Shown: piece after piece, positions 49,143 through 57,887 of the stretch
How positions within the stretch are numbered: the stretch's first letter is position 1
How the letters are laid out: each line of letters begins with the position of its first letter
Source of the DNA: Kitasatospora azatica KCTC 9699
GTDB lineage: Bacteria > Actinomycetota > Actinomycetes > Streptomycetales > Streptomycetaceae
Assembly: GCF_000744785.1 (NCBI RefSeq)
Contig: NZ_JQMO01000002.1
Coordinates: 2,046,001-2,110,000, forward strand
DNA length: 64,000 nucleotides
Reading direction: 5' to 3'
Notes under the pieces: generated by a model
What the model was told of the DNA's origin: nothing
The model's input: the letters and a program-made list of their open reading frames with translations, nothing else
The model's database searches: none
Translations under genes and position numbers: made by a program

Positions 49143-51749
49143 TCAGCCCTTCTGCATGACCTCGGGCTCGTGCCGGCGCAGCAGGCGCAGCACCAGGAAG
49201 GCCAGCGCGGTGGAGATGACCACCAGCATCCCGGCGTCGATCGACCACTGGGCCACGCTGTGCGTCCACAGCCCGTCATGCTTGTTCATGTGCGCCGGGT
49301 CGAGCACCATCATGTGCCCGAGGTCCAGCGTGGTGCCGACCACCCCGACGCCCCAGCGGGCCGGCATCAGCCAGGCGAACTGCGCGAGCCCGGCCTTGTC
49401 GAAGAGCTGGAAGAGGCAGCCGGTGAAGACCACCTGGATGATCGCGAACATCACCAGCAGCGGCATGGTCTTCTCGGCGGTCTTCACCAGGGCCGAGATC
49501 ACCAGGCCGAACATCATCGAGGCGAAGCTCAGCAGGATGATGCCGATCGCCATCTCGATGGCGGGCGCACCCGAGAAGATCAGACCCTCGGTGGGCAGCT
49601 TGCGGGTGGAGAACCCGACCGCGGCGATGATCGCGCCCTGCAGCACGCTGAAGATGCCGAGCACGATGATCTTCGACATCAGGTAGGCGCTGCGGGACAG
49701 GCCGGTGGCTCGTTCTCGTTCGTAGATCGCCCGTTCCTTGATCAACTCACGGACCGAGTTGGCCGCCCCGGAGAAGCAGGCGCCGATCGCGAGCACCAGC
49801 ATGATGGTGCCGGCCGCGTTGTTGGAGCCGCCCTGCGGGTTGGGCCGCAGACCGTGGGTGGCCGGGACCACCGTGGAGACCACACCCAGCACCGCGGGCA
49901 GCAGCACCGACAGCGCCAGGAAGCCGCGGTCGGAGGCGATCACCGACAGGTAGCGGCGGATCAGCGTCCACAGCTGCGAACCCCAGCTCTGCGGCTTGGG
50001 CGGGATGACCGGCTGGTGGTTGACCGGCGCCTGCTGCACCGAGACCGCGGCCACGTCCGCCGAGTACTGCTGGTAGTGCACCGAACTGCGGTAGCGGCCG
50101 GCCCAGTCGTGGTCCGGGTAGTTCTCGAAGGCCTGGAAGACGTCCGCCCAGGTCTCGTAGCCGAAGAAGTGCAGCGCCTCGTCCGGCGGGCCGAAGTAGG
50201 CCACCGAACCGCCCGGCGCCATCACCAACAGGCGGTCGCAGAGCGCGAGTTCGGCCACCGAGTGGGTGACCACCAGGATCGTCCGGCCGTCGTCGGCCAG
50301 ACCCCGCAGCATCTGCATGACCTCGCGGTCCATACCCGGGTCCAGGCCCGAGGTGGGCTCGTCCAGGAAGATCAGCGAGGGCTTGGTGAGCAGCTCGAGG
50401 GCCACCGAGACGCGCTTCTGCTGGCCACCGGAGAGCGCGGTGATCCGGTTGTCGGCGCGCTTGTCCAGGCGCAGTTCGTACAGCACCTCGTCGATCCGGC
50501 GGTCGCGCTCGGCGGCCTCAGTGTCGCCGGGGAAGCGCAGCCGGGCCGCGTACTTCAGACCGGTGCGGACCGTCAGCTCCTTGTGCAGGATCTCCGACTG
50601 CGGCACCAGGCCGATCCGCTGGCGCAGCTCGGCGAACTGCTTGTAGAGGTTGCGGCCGTCGTAGAGCACCTCGCCGCGGTCGGCCGGCCGGTAGCCGGTG
50701 AGCGCGCGCAGCAGGGTCGACTTGCCGGAACCGGACGGGCCGATCACCGCGATCAGCGACTTCTCCGGAACCCCGAAGCTGACGTCGTTGAGCAGGATCT
50801 TCTTGGCGCCCTTGTGCTCCACCTCGACGGTCAGGTGGTGCGCGGAGAAGGAGACCGGGCCGTTGTCGATGAACTCCTGCAGCTGGTCGCCGACCAGCTG
50901 GAAGGAGGAGTGGCCGACCGTCAGGCGGTCCTGCGGGCCGAGCAGCTGACGCTGCACCGGCTGGCCGTTGACGAAGATCCCGTTGTGCGAACCCAGGTCG
51001 ACGATCTCGTACCGGCCGTCGGGCAGCTGGCGCAGCTCGGCGTGGTGGCGGGAGACCTGCAGGTCGGAGACGACGATGTCGTTGTCGAGGGCGCGACCGA
51101 TCCGGATGATCCGCATGCCCGCGGTCAGGTTGCGGATCATCGTCGGATTGCGCTCGCCCGCGAAGCCCTGCGGGTCGGCGGGGAAGCTCTGCTGCTGCGG
51201 CACGGCCTGCGGGCCGACCTGCTGGGCGGCCGGCGGCTGCTGGTAGGCGTAGCCCTGCTGCTGCGGGAAGGCGGGCGGCTGCTGGTAGCCCTGCATCGGC
51301 TGGGCCTGCTGGGCGTGCTGCATCGGCTGGGCCTGCTGCGGCGGGTAGGACTGCTGCGGCTGCTGCCAGGCCGGGGCGCCGGAGGCACCGTGCTTGCTGG
51401 TCTCCGCCTCGTGCCAGCCGCCGCCGGCGACCGGCCCGGACGACACCGGGGCGACGGCCGGGGCCGAGAAGCTCAGCCGCGGCCCGTTCTCCGCGTTCCC
51501 CAGGAGCAGCACGGTGCCCGGCAGCAACTGCGCGTGCAGCGTACGGGCACCGCCCGCCCAGGTGCCGTTGGTGCTGCCGTGGTCCTCCAGCTGCCAGGCG
51601 GCGCCGTTGAACGAGATGGTCGCGTGCCGCCAGGAGACCCTGGCGTCGTCGAACGGGAAATCCGCTTGCGGATCCCGCCCGATGGTGTAGGACTGTCCCG
51701 GCTCCAGTGTCCGGTGCTGCCCGTTGATCTCAAGTACGAGTTGCGGCAC
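49143..51749 (-). CDS. FHA-domain ABC transporter (ATPase and permease in one chain)
   Basis: The 868-residue protein begins with a GTG behind AGGCGG. Two FHA domains come first: residues 1-95 (YTIGRDPQADF ... WRHATI ... STNGTW) and about 205-290 (RIGRALDNDIV ... SRHHAEL ... GSHNGIF), separated by a Gln/Pro-rich linker. An ABC ATPase follows with Walker A GPSGSGKS at about 337, signature LSGGQQKR and Walker B LIFLDEPTSGLDP. An ABC-2-type permease with about six helices ends the chain. This is the architecture of M. tuberculosis Rv1747, an exporter controlled by Ser/Thr kinase phosphorylation through its FHA domains. No kinase gene is adjacent. Substrate unknown, possibly a cell-envelope lipid. 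Confidence 0.93.
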   Translation of the reverse strand: MPQLVLEINGQHRTLEPGQSYTIGRDPQADFPFDDARVSWRHATISFNGAAWQLEDHGSTNGTWAGGARTLHAQLLPGTVLLLGNAENGPRLSFSAPAVAPVSSGPVAGGGWHEAETSKHGASGAPAWQQPQQSYPPQQAQPMQHAQQAQPMQGYQQPPAFPQQQGYAYQQPPAAQQVGPQAVPQQQSFPADPQGFAGERNPTMIRNLTAGMRIIRIGRALDNDIVVSDLQVSRHHAELRQLPDGRYEIVDLGSHNGIFVNGQPVQRQLLGPQDRLTVGHSSFQLVGDQLQEFIDNGPVSFSAHHLTVEVEHKGAKKILLNDVSFGVPEKSLIAVIGPSGSGKSTLLRALTGYRPADRGEVLYDGRNLYKQFAELRQRIGLVPQSEILHKELTVRTGLKYAARLRFPGDTEAAERDRRIDEVLYELRLDKRADNRITALSGGQQKRVSVALELLTKPSLIFLDEPTSGLDPGMDREVMQMLRGLADDGRTILVVTHSVAELALCDRLLVMAPGGSVAYFGPPDEALHFFGYETWADVFQAFENYPDHDWAGRYRSSVHYQQYSADVAAVSVQQAPVNHQPVIPPKPQSWGSQLWTLIRRYLSVIASDRGFLALSVLLPAVLGVVSTVVPATHGLRPNPQGGSNNAAGTIMLVLAIGACFSGAANSVRELIKERAIYERERATGLSRSAYLMSKIIVLGIFSVLQGAIIAAVGFSTRKLPTEGLIFSGAPAIEMAIGIILLSFASMMFGLVISALVKTAEKTMPLLVMFAIIQVVFTGCLFQLFDKAGLAQFAWLMPARWGVGVVGTTLDLGHMMVLDPAHMNKHDGLWTHSVAQWSIDAGMLVVISTALAFLVLRLLRRHEPEVMQKG

Positions 51750-51973
51750 TGTCCGCCTGCCCCGCTCTCTCGGTCCCCCGATGGCATCCCCGTGAGCGGG
51801 GAGGGTGAGGAATATCGCGTCTGACGGGGGGTAATCATTCCAGCTCGGCCGTCGCGCCGGAAAGTCGGGCCCGCGGACTGTGACCAGGCGGCAACACTGT
51901 CACCGTCGGCCGGCGTCCACGAGCCGGACGCACGCTGAGCTGGCGCGTCGCGCCAGGTAGCGTTGGGCACACC

Positions 51974-53215
51974 ATGAACACCACTCCCCCGCAGCCCCGG
52001 ACCGCCGACGACGAGCGCACCCTGCTGGTCAAGGTGTTCGGCAAGGACCGCCCGGGCATCACCACCGGCCTGTTCGCCACGCTCGCCGGCTTCGACGTGG
52101 ACGTGATCGACATCGAACAGGTCGTCACCCGTGGCCGGATAACGCTCTGCGCCCTGGTCACCCCGCCGGCCGGCGGCGCCCCCGGCGCGGAGGGCGCGCT
52201 GCGCGCCACCGTGCACCGGTGGGCCGAGGGGCTCAAGCTCCAGGCCGAGATCATCTCCGGCACCGGTGACAACCGCCCGCGCGCCGAGGGTCGTTCGCAC
52301 GTCACGGTGCTCGGCCACCCGCTCACCGCCTCCGCCGTCTCGGCGCTGACCGCCCGGGTCACCGAGTCCGGCGGCAACATCGACCGGGTGTTCCGGCTGG
52401 CCAAGTACCCGGTGACGGCGGTCGAGCTGGCCGTCTCCGGGGTGGCCACCGAGAAGCTGCGCGCCGCTCTCGCGGTGGAGGCGGCGGCCCAGCGGATGGA
52501 CGTCGCGGTGGTCTCGGCCGGCCTGGAACGGCGGGCCAAGCGCCTGGTGGTGATGGACGTGGACTCCACCCTGATCCAGGACGAGGTGATCGAGCTCTTC
52601 GCCGCGCACGCCGGCTGCGAGGCCGAGGTGGCCGAGGTGACGGCGGCCGCGATGCGCGGCGAGCTGGACTTCGCCGAGTCCCTGCGGGCCCGGGTGAAGC
52701 TGCTCGCCGGGCTGGACGCGGGGGTGGTGGAGAAGGTCCGCACGGAGGTGCGACTCACGCCGGGGGCGCGCACCCTGATCCGCACGCTCCAGCGTCTCGG
52801 CTACCAGGTGGGCATCGTCTCCGGCGGTTTCACCCAGGTCACCGACTACCTGGTCGAGCTGCTCGGTCTGGACTTCGCCGCCGCCAACACCCTCGAGGTG
52901 GAGAACGGTCGCTTCACCGGCCGCGTCACCGGCGAGATCGTCGACCGCGCCGGCAAGGCCCGCTGGCTCACCCGCTTCGCCGAGCAGGCCAAGGTCCCGC
53001 TGGAGCAGACCGTCGCCATCGGTGACGGCGCCAACGACCTCGACATGCTCAACGCCGCCGGCCTCGGCGTCGCCTTCAACGCCAAGCCGGTCGTCCGCGA
53101 GGCCGCCGACACCGCCGTCAACGTGCCCTTCCTCGACACCGTGCTCTACCTGCTCGGCATCACCCGTGACGAGGTCGAGGCCGCCGACGAACTGCACGGC
53201 ACCGCCGAGGAGTAG
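51974..53215 (+). CDS. serB: Phosphoserine phosphatase SerB
   Basis: The 413-residue enzyme has tandem ACT-like regulatory domains in the first roughly 180 residues (KVFGKDRPGITTGLFATL; HVTVLGHPLTASAVSAL), then a HAD phosphatase with motif I DVDSTLIQDEV (nucleophile Asp about 195), motif II SGGFTQV and motif IV GDGANDLDM. It hydrolyses O-phosphoserine in the last step of serine synthesis and may be feedback-regulated by serine through the ACT part. The ribosome site is weak. The 224-bp gap to the divergent ABC gene shows no clear promoter. It converges with the sixA-like gene across 20 bp. Confidence 0.95.
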   Translation: MNTTPPQPRTADDERTLLVKVFGKDRPGITTGLFATLAGFDVDVIDIEQVVTRGRITLCALVTPPAGGAPGAEGALRATVHRWAEGLKLQAEIISGTGDNRPRAEGRSHVTVLGHPLTASAVSALTARVTESGGNIDRVFRLAKYPVTAVELAVSGVATEKLRAALAVEAAAQRMDVAVVSAGLERRAKRLVVMDVDSTLIQDEVIELFAAHAGCEAEVAEVTAAAMRGELDFAESLRARVKLLAGLDAGVVEKVRTEVRLTPGARTLIRTLQRLGYQVGIVSGGFTQVTDYLVELLGLDFAAANTLEVENGRFTGRVTGEIVDRAGKARWLTRFAEQAKVPLEQTVAIGDGANDLDMLNAAGLGVAFNAKPVVREAADTAVNVPFLDTVLYLLGITRDEVEAADELHGTAEE

Positions 53216-53235
53216 GCGAGGTCCTGGGTGCCGCC

Positions 53236-53763
53236 TCAGTCCCGGGGCGGCGCCCAGTACGAGACCAGCCTGCCCACGCCCGGCTCGACCGCCTGCCAGG
53301 AGCCGTCGAAGGTCAGCACGGCGATACCGGCGGTGGGGAAGCCCTGCTGGCGGAGCTGGGCGAGTTCGTCGCCGAGGCTCTCGTCGCCGGCCAGCACCTC
53401 GACCAGGTTCTGCACCCCGGGGTTGTGGCCGACCAGGATCAGGTCGGCGACCTCCTGGGGCGTCTCCTTGAGGACCTCGATGATCTCGCCCGCGCTGGCG
53501 TCGTAGATCCGCTTCTCGAAGTTCGTCCGGCGAGTCCGCTTGGGCAGCTCGTGCGAGGCCAGCTTCCAGGTCTCCCGGGTGCGCACCGAGGTGGAGCAGA
53601 GCACGTAGTCGGGGTCGATCCCCGAGTCGGCGAGCCACTGCCCGGCGATCGGCGCGTCGTGGCGGCCGCGCTCGGCGAGCGGCCTCTCGTGATCGTCCAC
53701 CTGCGGCCAGTCGGCCTTGGCGTGACGGAGCACAATGATCCTGCGGGACGTGTTGACGCTCAT
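53236..53763 (-). CDS. SixA-like histidine phosphatase
   Basis: This 175-residue protein belongs to the histidine phosphatase (phosphoglycerate mutase-like) superfamily. The catalytic RHAKADW motif is at residues 13-19, and the second conserved His lies in LILVGHNPGV. The short form without inserts resembles SixA, which removes phosphate from phosphohistidine on signalling proteins; in actinobacteria the true substrate is usually unknown. It starts 16 bases from the hairpin terminator that ends the 40-residue gene upstream, so it has its own transcription unit. Confidence 0.88.
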   Translation of the reverse strand: MSVNTSRRIIVLRHAKADWPQVDDHERPLAERGRHDAPIAGQWLADSGIDPDYVLCSTSVRTRETWKLASHELPKRTRRTNFEKRIYDASAGEIIEVLKETPQEVADLILVGHNPGVQNLVEVLAGDESLGDELAQLRQQGFPTAGIAVLTFDGSWQAVEPGVGRLVSYWAPPRD

Positions 53764-53779
53764 TGGCTCAGCTTGGCAG

Positions 53780-53798
53780 AAAACCCCGCTGGTCGGGG
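53780..53798 (-). terminator. Rho-independent terminator after the 40-residue gene
   Basis: On the minus strand CCCCG and CGGGG form a short stem around a 5-nt loop, followed by TTTT (53783-53780). It ends the cynX-like operon. Confidence 0.75.
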
Positions 53799-53802
53799 GC
53801 TC

Positions 53803-53925
53803 TTAGCCCATCGACTGGGCGATGGTGGCGACGATCGAGACCAGTACGACGACGCCGAGGATCAGGCCCATGAGCTGCAGCAGCTTCTTGCGGCTGTCCG
53901 GCGGATTTGGATCGAGAACGGGCAT
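53803..53925 (-). CDS. Tiny transporter-associated membrane protein (40 residues)
   Basis: A short gene with start ATG 53925 and stop TAA. The product begins MPVLDPNPPDSRKKLLQLMG and then forms one membrane helix (LILGVVVLVSIVATIAQ). It lies 27 bp downstream of the cynX-like permease and before a clear terminator. I recall an NCBI family called SGM_5486 transporter-associated protein with this size, start and position; the match is from memory. It probably assists or stabilises the permease. Confidence 0.8.
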   Translation of the reverse strand: MPVLDPNPPDSRKKLLQLMGLILGVVVLVSIVATIAQSMG

Positions 53926-53952
53926 GGACAGAAGTGTCGCACTCGTCCGGAA

Positions 53953-55272
53953 TCAGCCGTGGCCGGGGGTCGCCTCGTCCTCGATGCCCACCTCGTCCTC
54001 CACGAAGCGCTGCCTGGCGGCCCGCAGCCCGATCAGCACCTGCGGCACCAGCAGCAGCGCCATGAAGCCCAGCGGCAGGTACCAGCCGCCGGTGCTCTGG
54101 TAGAGGGTGCCGACCAGGATCGGGCCGGGGATGGAGAGCAGGTAGCCGACGCCCTGCACGAAGGCGGACAGCTGAGCCACCCCGCCGCTGGTCCGGGCCC
54201 GCAGCCCGATCATGGTCAGCACCAGCGGGAAGGCGCAGTTGGACAGGCCCACCAGCGCCGCCCAGAGCCAGGCCCCGCCGGCCGGGGCCAGCATCAGGCC
54301 CAGGTAGCCGGCGATCCCGCAGCTCGCCAGGACGACCACGAAGATCCGCTGGTCGCCGCGGCGGGCGGCCAGGTTGGGCAGCACGAAGGAGATCGGCACG
54401 CTGATCGCCATGATCACGGCCAGCAGCACGCCGGAGATGCTCGCGCTCACCCCGGCGTCCTGGTAGATCTGCGAGATCCAGCCCATGGTGGAGTAGGCGC
54501 CGGTGGCCTGGCAGCCGAAGAACAGCGCCAGTGCCCAGGCGGTGCGGCTGCGGGTGATCGGCAGCTTGCGGGCGGGCTCGGCGACCGTGCCGGCGCCGGC
54601 GGACCGGCCGTCCCGGCGCAGCGCCAGGGTGACCAGCCAGACCAGCAGCGCAAGCAGCGCGAGCGCCGCCCAGACCCCCAGGCCCACCCGCCAATCGCCG
54701 CCGAGTGCACTGGTCAGCGGCACGGTGGTGGCGGCGGCCAGCGCGGTGCCGGCCGACAGCGCCATCGAGTACAGGCCGATCATCGGACCGACCCGGTCCG
54801 GGAAGTACCGCTTGATCACCACCGGGATGAGCACGTTGGAGACCGCCACCCCGGCCAGCGCCAGCGCGGTGAGCAGCAGGAAGACGGCGGTGCCGCCGGC
54901 GAAGGAGCGGGCCGCCACGCCCGCCGCGACGGCCCCCATGCCGGCGGTGACCACCACGGTGGGCCCGAACCGGCGGGCCAGGGCGGGCGCGGCGAAGCCG
55001 AAGACCGCGAAGCAGACGGACGGTACGGCGGCGAGCAGACCGGCCACCGTGGCGCTCATGTGCAGGTCGGTGCGGACCCGGCCGAGCAGCGGGCCGAGGC
55101 TGGCGACCACCGGGCGCAGGTTGAGCGCGGCCAGGGCCACGGCGGCGGCCAGCAGCCAGCCCAGCACCCGGGTACTGGGGCGGGCCCTGGGGGTCTCGGT
55201 CGCGGTCTGCCGGCTGGTGGTGTCTGCGGGGGTCTCTACGGTGGTCTCTGTGATCGGCACAGGCGCCATCAT
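53953..55272 (-). CDS. CynX/NimT-family MFS permease
   Basis: The protein has about twelve membrane helices beginning near residue 35 (VLGWLLAAAVALAALNLRP); the ALNLRPVVASLGPLL segment is typical of the CynX/NimT (cyanate/nitroimidazole transporter) family. I start at ATG 55272 (439 residues). An ATG at 55302 is also possible but its only GAGGGG lies 17 bases away. No good ribosome site precedes either, so leaderless translation is possible. A perfect palindrome covers the chosen start codon, and a divergent GntR regulator begins 77 bp away, so repression by that protein is likely. Substrate unknown; a 40-residue membrane partner follows. Confidence 0.88.
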   Translation of the reverse strand: MMAPVPITETTVETPADTTSRQTATETPRARPSTRVLGWLLAAAVALAALNLRPVVASLGPLLGRVRTDLHMSATVAGLLAAVPSVCFAVFGFAAPALARRFGPTVVVTAGMGAVAAGVAARSFAGGTAVFLLLTALALAGVAVSNVLIPVVIKRYFPDRVGPMIGLYSMALSAGTALAAATTVPLTSALGGDWRVGLGVWAALALLALLVWLVTLALRRDGRSAGAGTVAEPARKLPITRSRTAWALALFFGCQATGAYSTMGWISQIYQDAGVSASISGVLLAVIMAISVPISFVLPNLAARRGDQRIFVVVLASCGIAGYLGLMLAPAGGAWLWAALVGLSNCAFPLVLTMIGLRARTSGGVAQLSAFVQGVGYLLSIPGPILVGTLYQSTGGWYLPLGFMALLLVPQVLIGLRAARQRFVEDEVGIEDEATPGHG

Positions 55273-55282
55273 AGAATGATGG
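55266..55282. promoter_or_regulatory. Palindrome CCATCATagaATGATGG, candidate GntR operator
   Basis: CCATCAT (55266-55272) and ATGATGG (55276-55282) are perfect inverted arms around AGA. It overlaps the cynX-like start and lies about 70 bp upstream of the divergent gntR gene, so one dimer could control both. Confidence 0.7.
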
Positions 55283-55349
55283 GATGAATTGAGACAGTCC
55301 ATTTCAGGTGGAAGATGTACCCCTCACCCAGAGTCGACCAAGGAGCCCC

Positions 55350-56036
55350 ATGACGCTGTCCACGCCCCGGCGCACCCCGCTGGCCGACCAGGTGATCGCC
55401 CAGTTGCGGGCCCAGATCACCTCGGGCGAGTGGCCGGTCGGCTCCCGGATCCCCACCGAGGCCGCGCTGGTCGAGCAGCTGGGCGTGGCCCGCAACACCG
55501 TCCGCGAGGCCGTCCGCGCGCTGGCGCACAACGGGCTGCTGGACATCCGCCAGGGCTCGGGCACCTATGTGCTGGCCACCAGTGAACTGGCCGGGGTGAT
55601 GCACCGCCGGTTCTCCGACGCCGAGCAGAGCCAGGTCGCCGAGCTGCGCTCGCTGCTGGAGGCCTCGGCCGCCGCGCTGGCCGCCGAGCGGCGCACCGAG
55701 CGGGACCTGGTGCTGCTGGAGACCGCGCTGGCCCGCCGCGAGGAGGCCTGGTTCGGCGGCGACACCGAGGTGTTCGTGCAGGCCGACGCGGCCTTCCACC
55801 AGGCGGTGGTGGCGGCCGCGCACAACGACGTGCTGGCGGCGCTCTACGCGGACCTGGGCGAGGTGCTCCGGGCCCACCTGCGCCAGGACATCGGCCCGGT
55901 GCTCTCGCCGGAGCGGTACGTGGGGCACGACCGGATCCTGGTCGCCATCCACGACCGGGACAGCGCCGCCGCCTCCCGCGAGGCCTCGGCGGCGATCGGG
56001 GCTTGCGGCCGCGAGGACGCCGCCCGCAAGCGCTGA
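55350..56036 (+). CDS. GntR-family (FadR subfamily) regulator
   Basis: The ATG at 55350 follows AAGGAG and gives 228 residues. The N-terminal winged helix is clear (ADQVIAQLRAQITSGEWPVGSRIPTEAALVEQLGVARNTVREAVRAL). The C-terminal all-helical FCD domain has the metal/ligand pattern with Asp and His in ADAAFHQAVVAAAHN and a later GHDRILVAIHDRD. FadR-type proteins are repressors released by small carboxylates. It is divergent from the CynX-like permease gene with a palindrome between, so it is probably the local regulator of that transporter. A strong convergent hairpin follows. Confidence 0.92.
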   Translation: MTLSTPRRTPLADQVIAQLRAQITSGEWPVGSRIPTEAALVEQLGVARNTVREAVRALAHNGLLDIRQGSGTYVLATSELAGVMHRRFSDAEQSQVAELRSLLEASAAALAAERRTERDLVLLETALARREEAWFGGDTEVFVQADAAFHQAVVAAAHNDVLAALYADLGEVLRAHLRQDIGPVLSPERYVGHDRILVAIHDRDSAAASREASAAIGACGREDAARKR

Positions 56037-56058
56037 CAGGCCACCGGACGGCGAAACG

Positions 56059-56097
56059 CCGACGGCCCCGACGCGCAGAGCGCGTCGGGGCCGTCGG
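56059..56097. terminator. Bidirectional hairpin terminator
   Basis: An 18-bp perfect stem (56059-56076 with 56080-56097) closes a 3-nt AGA loop between the convergent gntR and fabI genes. No T run, but stem stability is very high. Confidence 0.8.
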
Positions 56098-56114
56098 GCG
56101 TCAGAGCGAGGGCG

Positions 56115-56882
56115 TCACGCGCCGATCGCGTGCAGCCCCCCGTCCACGTGGATGATCTCGCCGGTGGTCTTCGGGAACCAGTCCGACAGCAGCGCGACCA
56201 CGCCGCGCCCGGTCGGCTCGGGGTCCGTCAGGTCCCACTTCAGCGGCGAGCGGTGGCTCCAGGTGTCGGCCAGGTCGCCGAAGCCGGGGATCGACTTCGC
56301 CGCCATCGAGCCGAGCGGACCTGCCGAGATCAGGTTGCAGCGGATGTCCCGCTCACCCAGGTAGCGCGCCAGGTACCGGTTGGTGGACTCCAGCGCGGCC
56401 TTGGCCGGGCCCATCCAGTCGTACTGCGGCCAGGCGAACTGCGCGTCGAAGGTCAGGCCGACCACCGAGCCGCCGTCCTGCATCAGCGGCAGCAGCGCCA
56501 TGGTCAGCGACTTCAGCGAGAACGCCGAGACCTGCATGGCGGTCGCCACCGACTCCCACGGCGTGTTCAGGAAGTTGCCGCCCAGCGCGTCCTGCGGCGC
56601 GAACCCGATCGAGTGCACCACACCGTCCAGCGTGGGCAGGTACTCGCGCACCTGGTCCGCGATGCCGGCCAGCTGCTCCTCGCTGGAGACGTCCAGCTCC
56701 AGCACCTTCACCGGCTTCGGCAGCTTCTTGGCGATCCGCTCGGTCAGGGTGGGCCGCGGGAAGGCGGTGAGGATGATCTCCGCGCCCTGCTCCTGGGCCA
56801 GCTTCGCGGTGTGGAAGGCGATGGAGGACTCCATCAGCACTCCGGTGATCAGGATCCGCTTGCCCTCAAGGATTCCACTCAT
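56115..56882 (-). CDS. fabI: Enoyl-ACP reductase FabI/InhA
   Basis: The 255-residue protein is an atypical short-chain dehydrogenase of the InhA type: cofactor-binding start LEGKRILITGVLMESSIAF, HSIGFAPQ, and catalytic Tyr-x6-Lys in QYDWMGPAKAALES, then NLISAGPLGSMAAKSI. It reduces enoyl-ACP in the last step of the fatty acid elongation cycle using NADH. It starts five bases after the stop of fabG, so the two reductases are cotranscribed. The same pair is part of the S. coelicolor core genome (SCO1815/SCO1814 as I recall). Confidence 0.95.
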   Translation of the reverse strand: MSGILEGKRILITGVLMESSIAFHTAKLAQEQGAEIILTAFPRPTLTERIAKKLPKPVKVLELDVSSEEQLAGIADQVREYLPTLDGVVHSIGFAPQDALGGNFLNTPWESVATAMQVSAFSLKSLTMALLPLMQDGGSVVGLTFDAQFAWPQYDWMGPAKAALESTNRYLARYLGERDIRCNLISAGPLGSMAAKSIPGFGDLADTWSHRSPLKWDLTDPEPTGRGVVALLSDWFPKTTGEIIHVDGGLHAIGA

Positions 56883-56887
56883 GTTGC

Positions 56888-57607
56888 TCAGTGACCCATG
56901 CCCAATCCGCCGTCGACGGGAATGACGGCTCCGGTGATGTACGCGGCCTCGTCGGAGGCGAGGAACCGCACGGTGGAGGCGACCTCGGCAGGCGCGGCAT
57001 AGCGGCCCAGCGGCACCCCCGAGACGATCTCGGCGCGGCGCTCGTCGCTGAGCACCGCGGTCATGTCGGTGTCCACGAAGCCGGGGGCGACCACATTGAC
57101 GGTGATGTTGCGCGGGCCGTACTCGCGGGCCAGCGACCGGGCGAAGCCGACCAGACCGGCCTTGGAGGCGGCGTAGTTGGCCTGGCCCGGCGAGCCGGTC
57201 AGACCGACCACCGAGGAGACCAGCACCAGGCGGCCCTTGCGCGCCCGCAGCATCTTCGCCGAGGCCCGCTTGACCACCCGGAAGGTGCCCGTCAGGTTGG
57301 TGTCCAGGACCGAGGTGAAGTCCTCCTCGGTCATCCGCAGCATCAGGACGTCCTTGGTGATGCCAGCGTTGGCGACCAGCACCTCGACGGCGCCGTGCTT
57401 GGCCTCGATCTCCGTGAAGGCGGCGTCCACCTGCGCGGCGTCGTTGATGTCGCAGCGCACCGCGAGCACCTCGTACTTGGCCAGCGCCTCCGGCACCTCC
57501 CCGGAGCGGCTGGTGATGGCGACCTTGTCGCCCGCCTCGGCGAAGGCCTGGGCGATGGCGAGGCCGATGCCCCGGTTACCTCCGGTGACGAGAACCGAGC
57601 GGCTCAA
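56888..57607 (-). CDS. fabG: 3-oxoacyl-ACP reductase FabG
   Basis: The start is a TTG at 57607, chosen because GAGAGG lies seven bases upstream and the protein then opens MSRSVLVTGGNRGIGLAIA, the SDR cofactor motif. Length is 239 residues. The SDR catalytic set is present: NAG, a Ser in LVSSVVG and YAASK. It reduces beta-ketoacyl-ACP with NADPH and is the first gene of the fabG-fabI operon. The 280-bp gap to the divergent MBL gene contains a perfect 9-bp inverted repeat about 80 bp upstream, a possible operator. Confidence 0.94.
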   Translation of the reverse strand: MSRSVLVTGGNRGIGLAIAQAFAEAGDKVAITSRSGEVPEALAKYEVLAVRCDINDAAQVDAAFTEIEAKHGAVEVLVANAGITKDVLMLRMTEEDFTSVLDTNLTGTFRVVKRASAKMLRARKGRLVLVSSVVGLTGSPGQANYAASKAGLVGFARSLAREYGPRNITVNVVAPGFVDTDMTAVLSDERRAEIVSGVPLGRYAAPAEVASTVRFLASDEAAYITGAVIPVDGGLGMGH

Positions 57608-57687
57608 CGATCCACCTCTCCCTGTGTGTGTCCCGCAACGCGGGGTGTCCCGCCCACATGGGGGAACGTACGCACTGTGACGCTATC

Positions 57688-57716
57688 GGTCGATTCCACA
57701 CCACGACGAATCGACC
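57688..57716. promoter_or_regulatory. Inverted repeat upstream of fabG
   Basis: GGTCGATTC (57688-57696) and GAATCGACC (57708-57716) are perfect arms with an 11-bp spacer, 81-109 bp upstream of the fabG start in the divergent gap. A shorter TGTCG/CGACA pairing lies just beyond, near 57740-57756. No other element is recognised in the gap. Confidence 0.5.
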
Positions 57717-57887
57717 CTCCACAGGTCATCCACGCCGGAACTGTCGTCTTCCGACAATCGGTCCGGGCAGAATGCCTCGGGAACACCACGCGCCGGACGC
57801 CCGTTTCACCGTCGGCGCGCAGTGTCCCCCGCGGGCTCCCGTGCCGCGACCGATGCAGAGAACGATCCAGTAAAGGGCGGCACCCCG

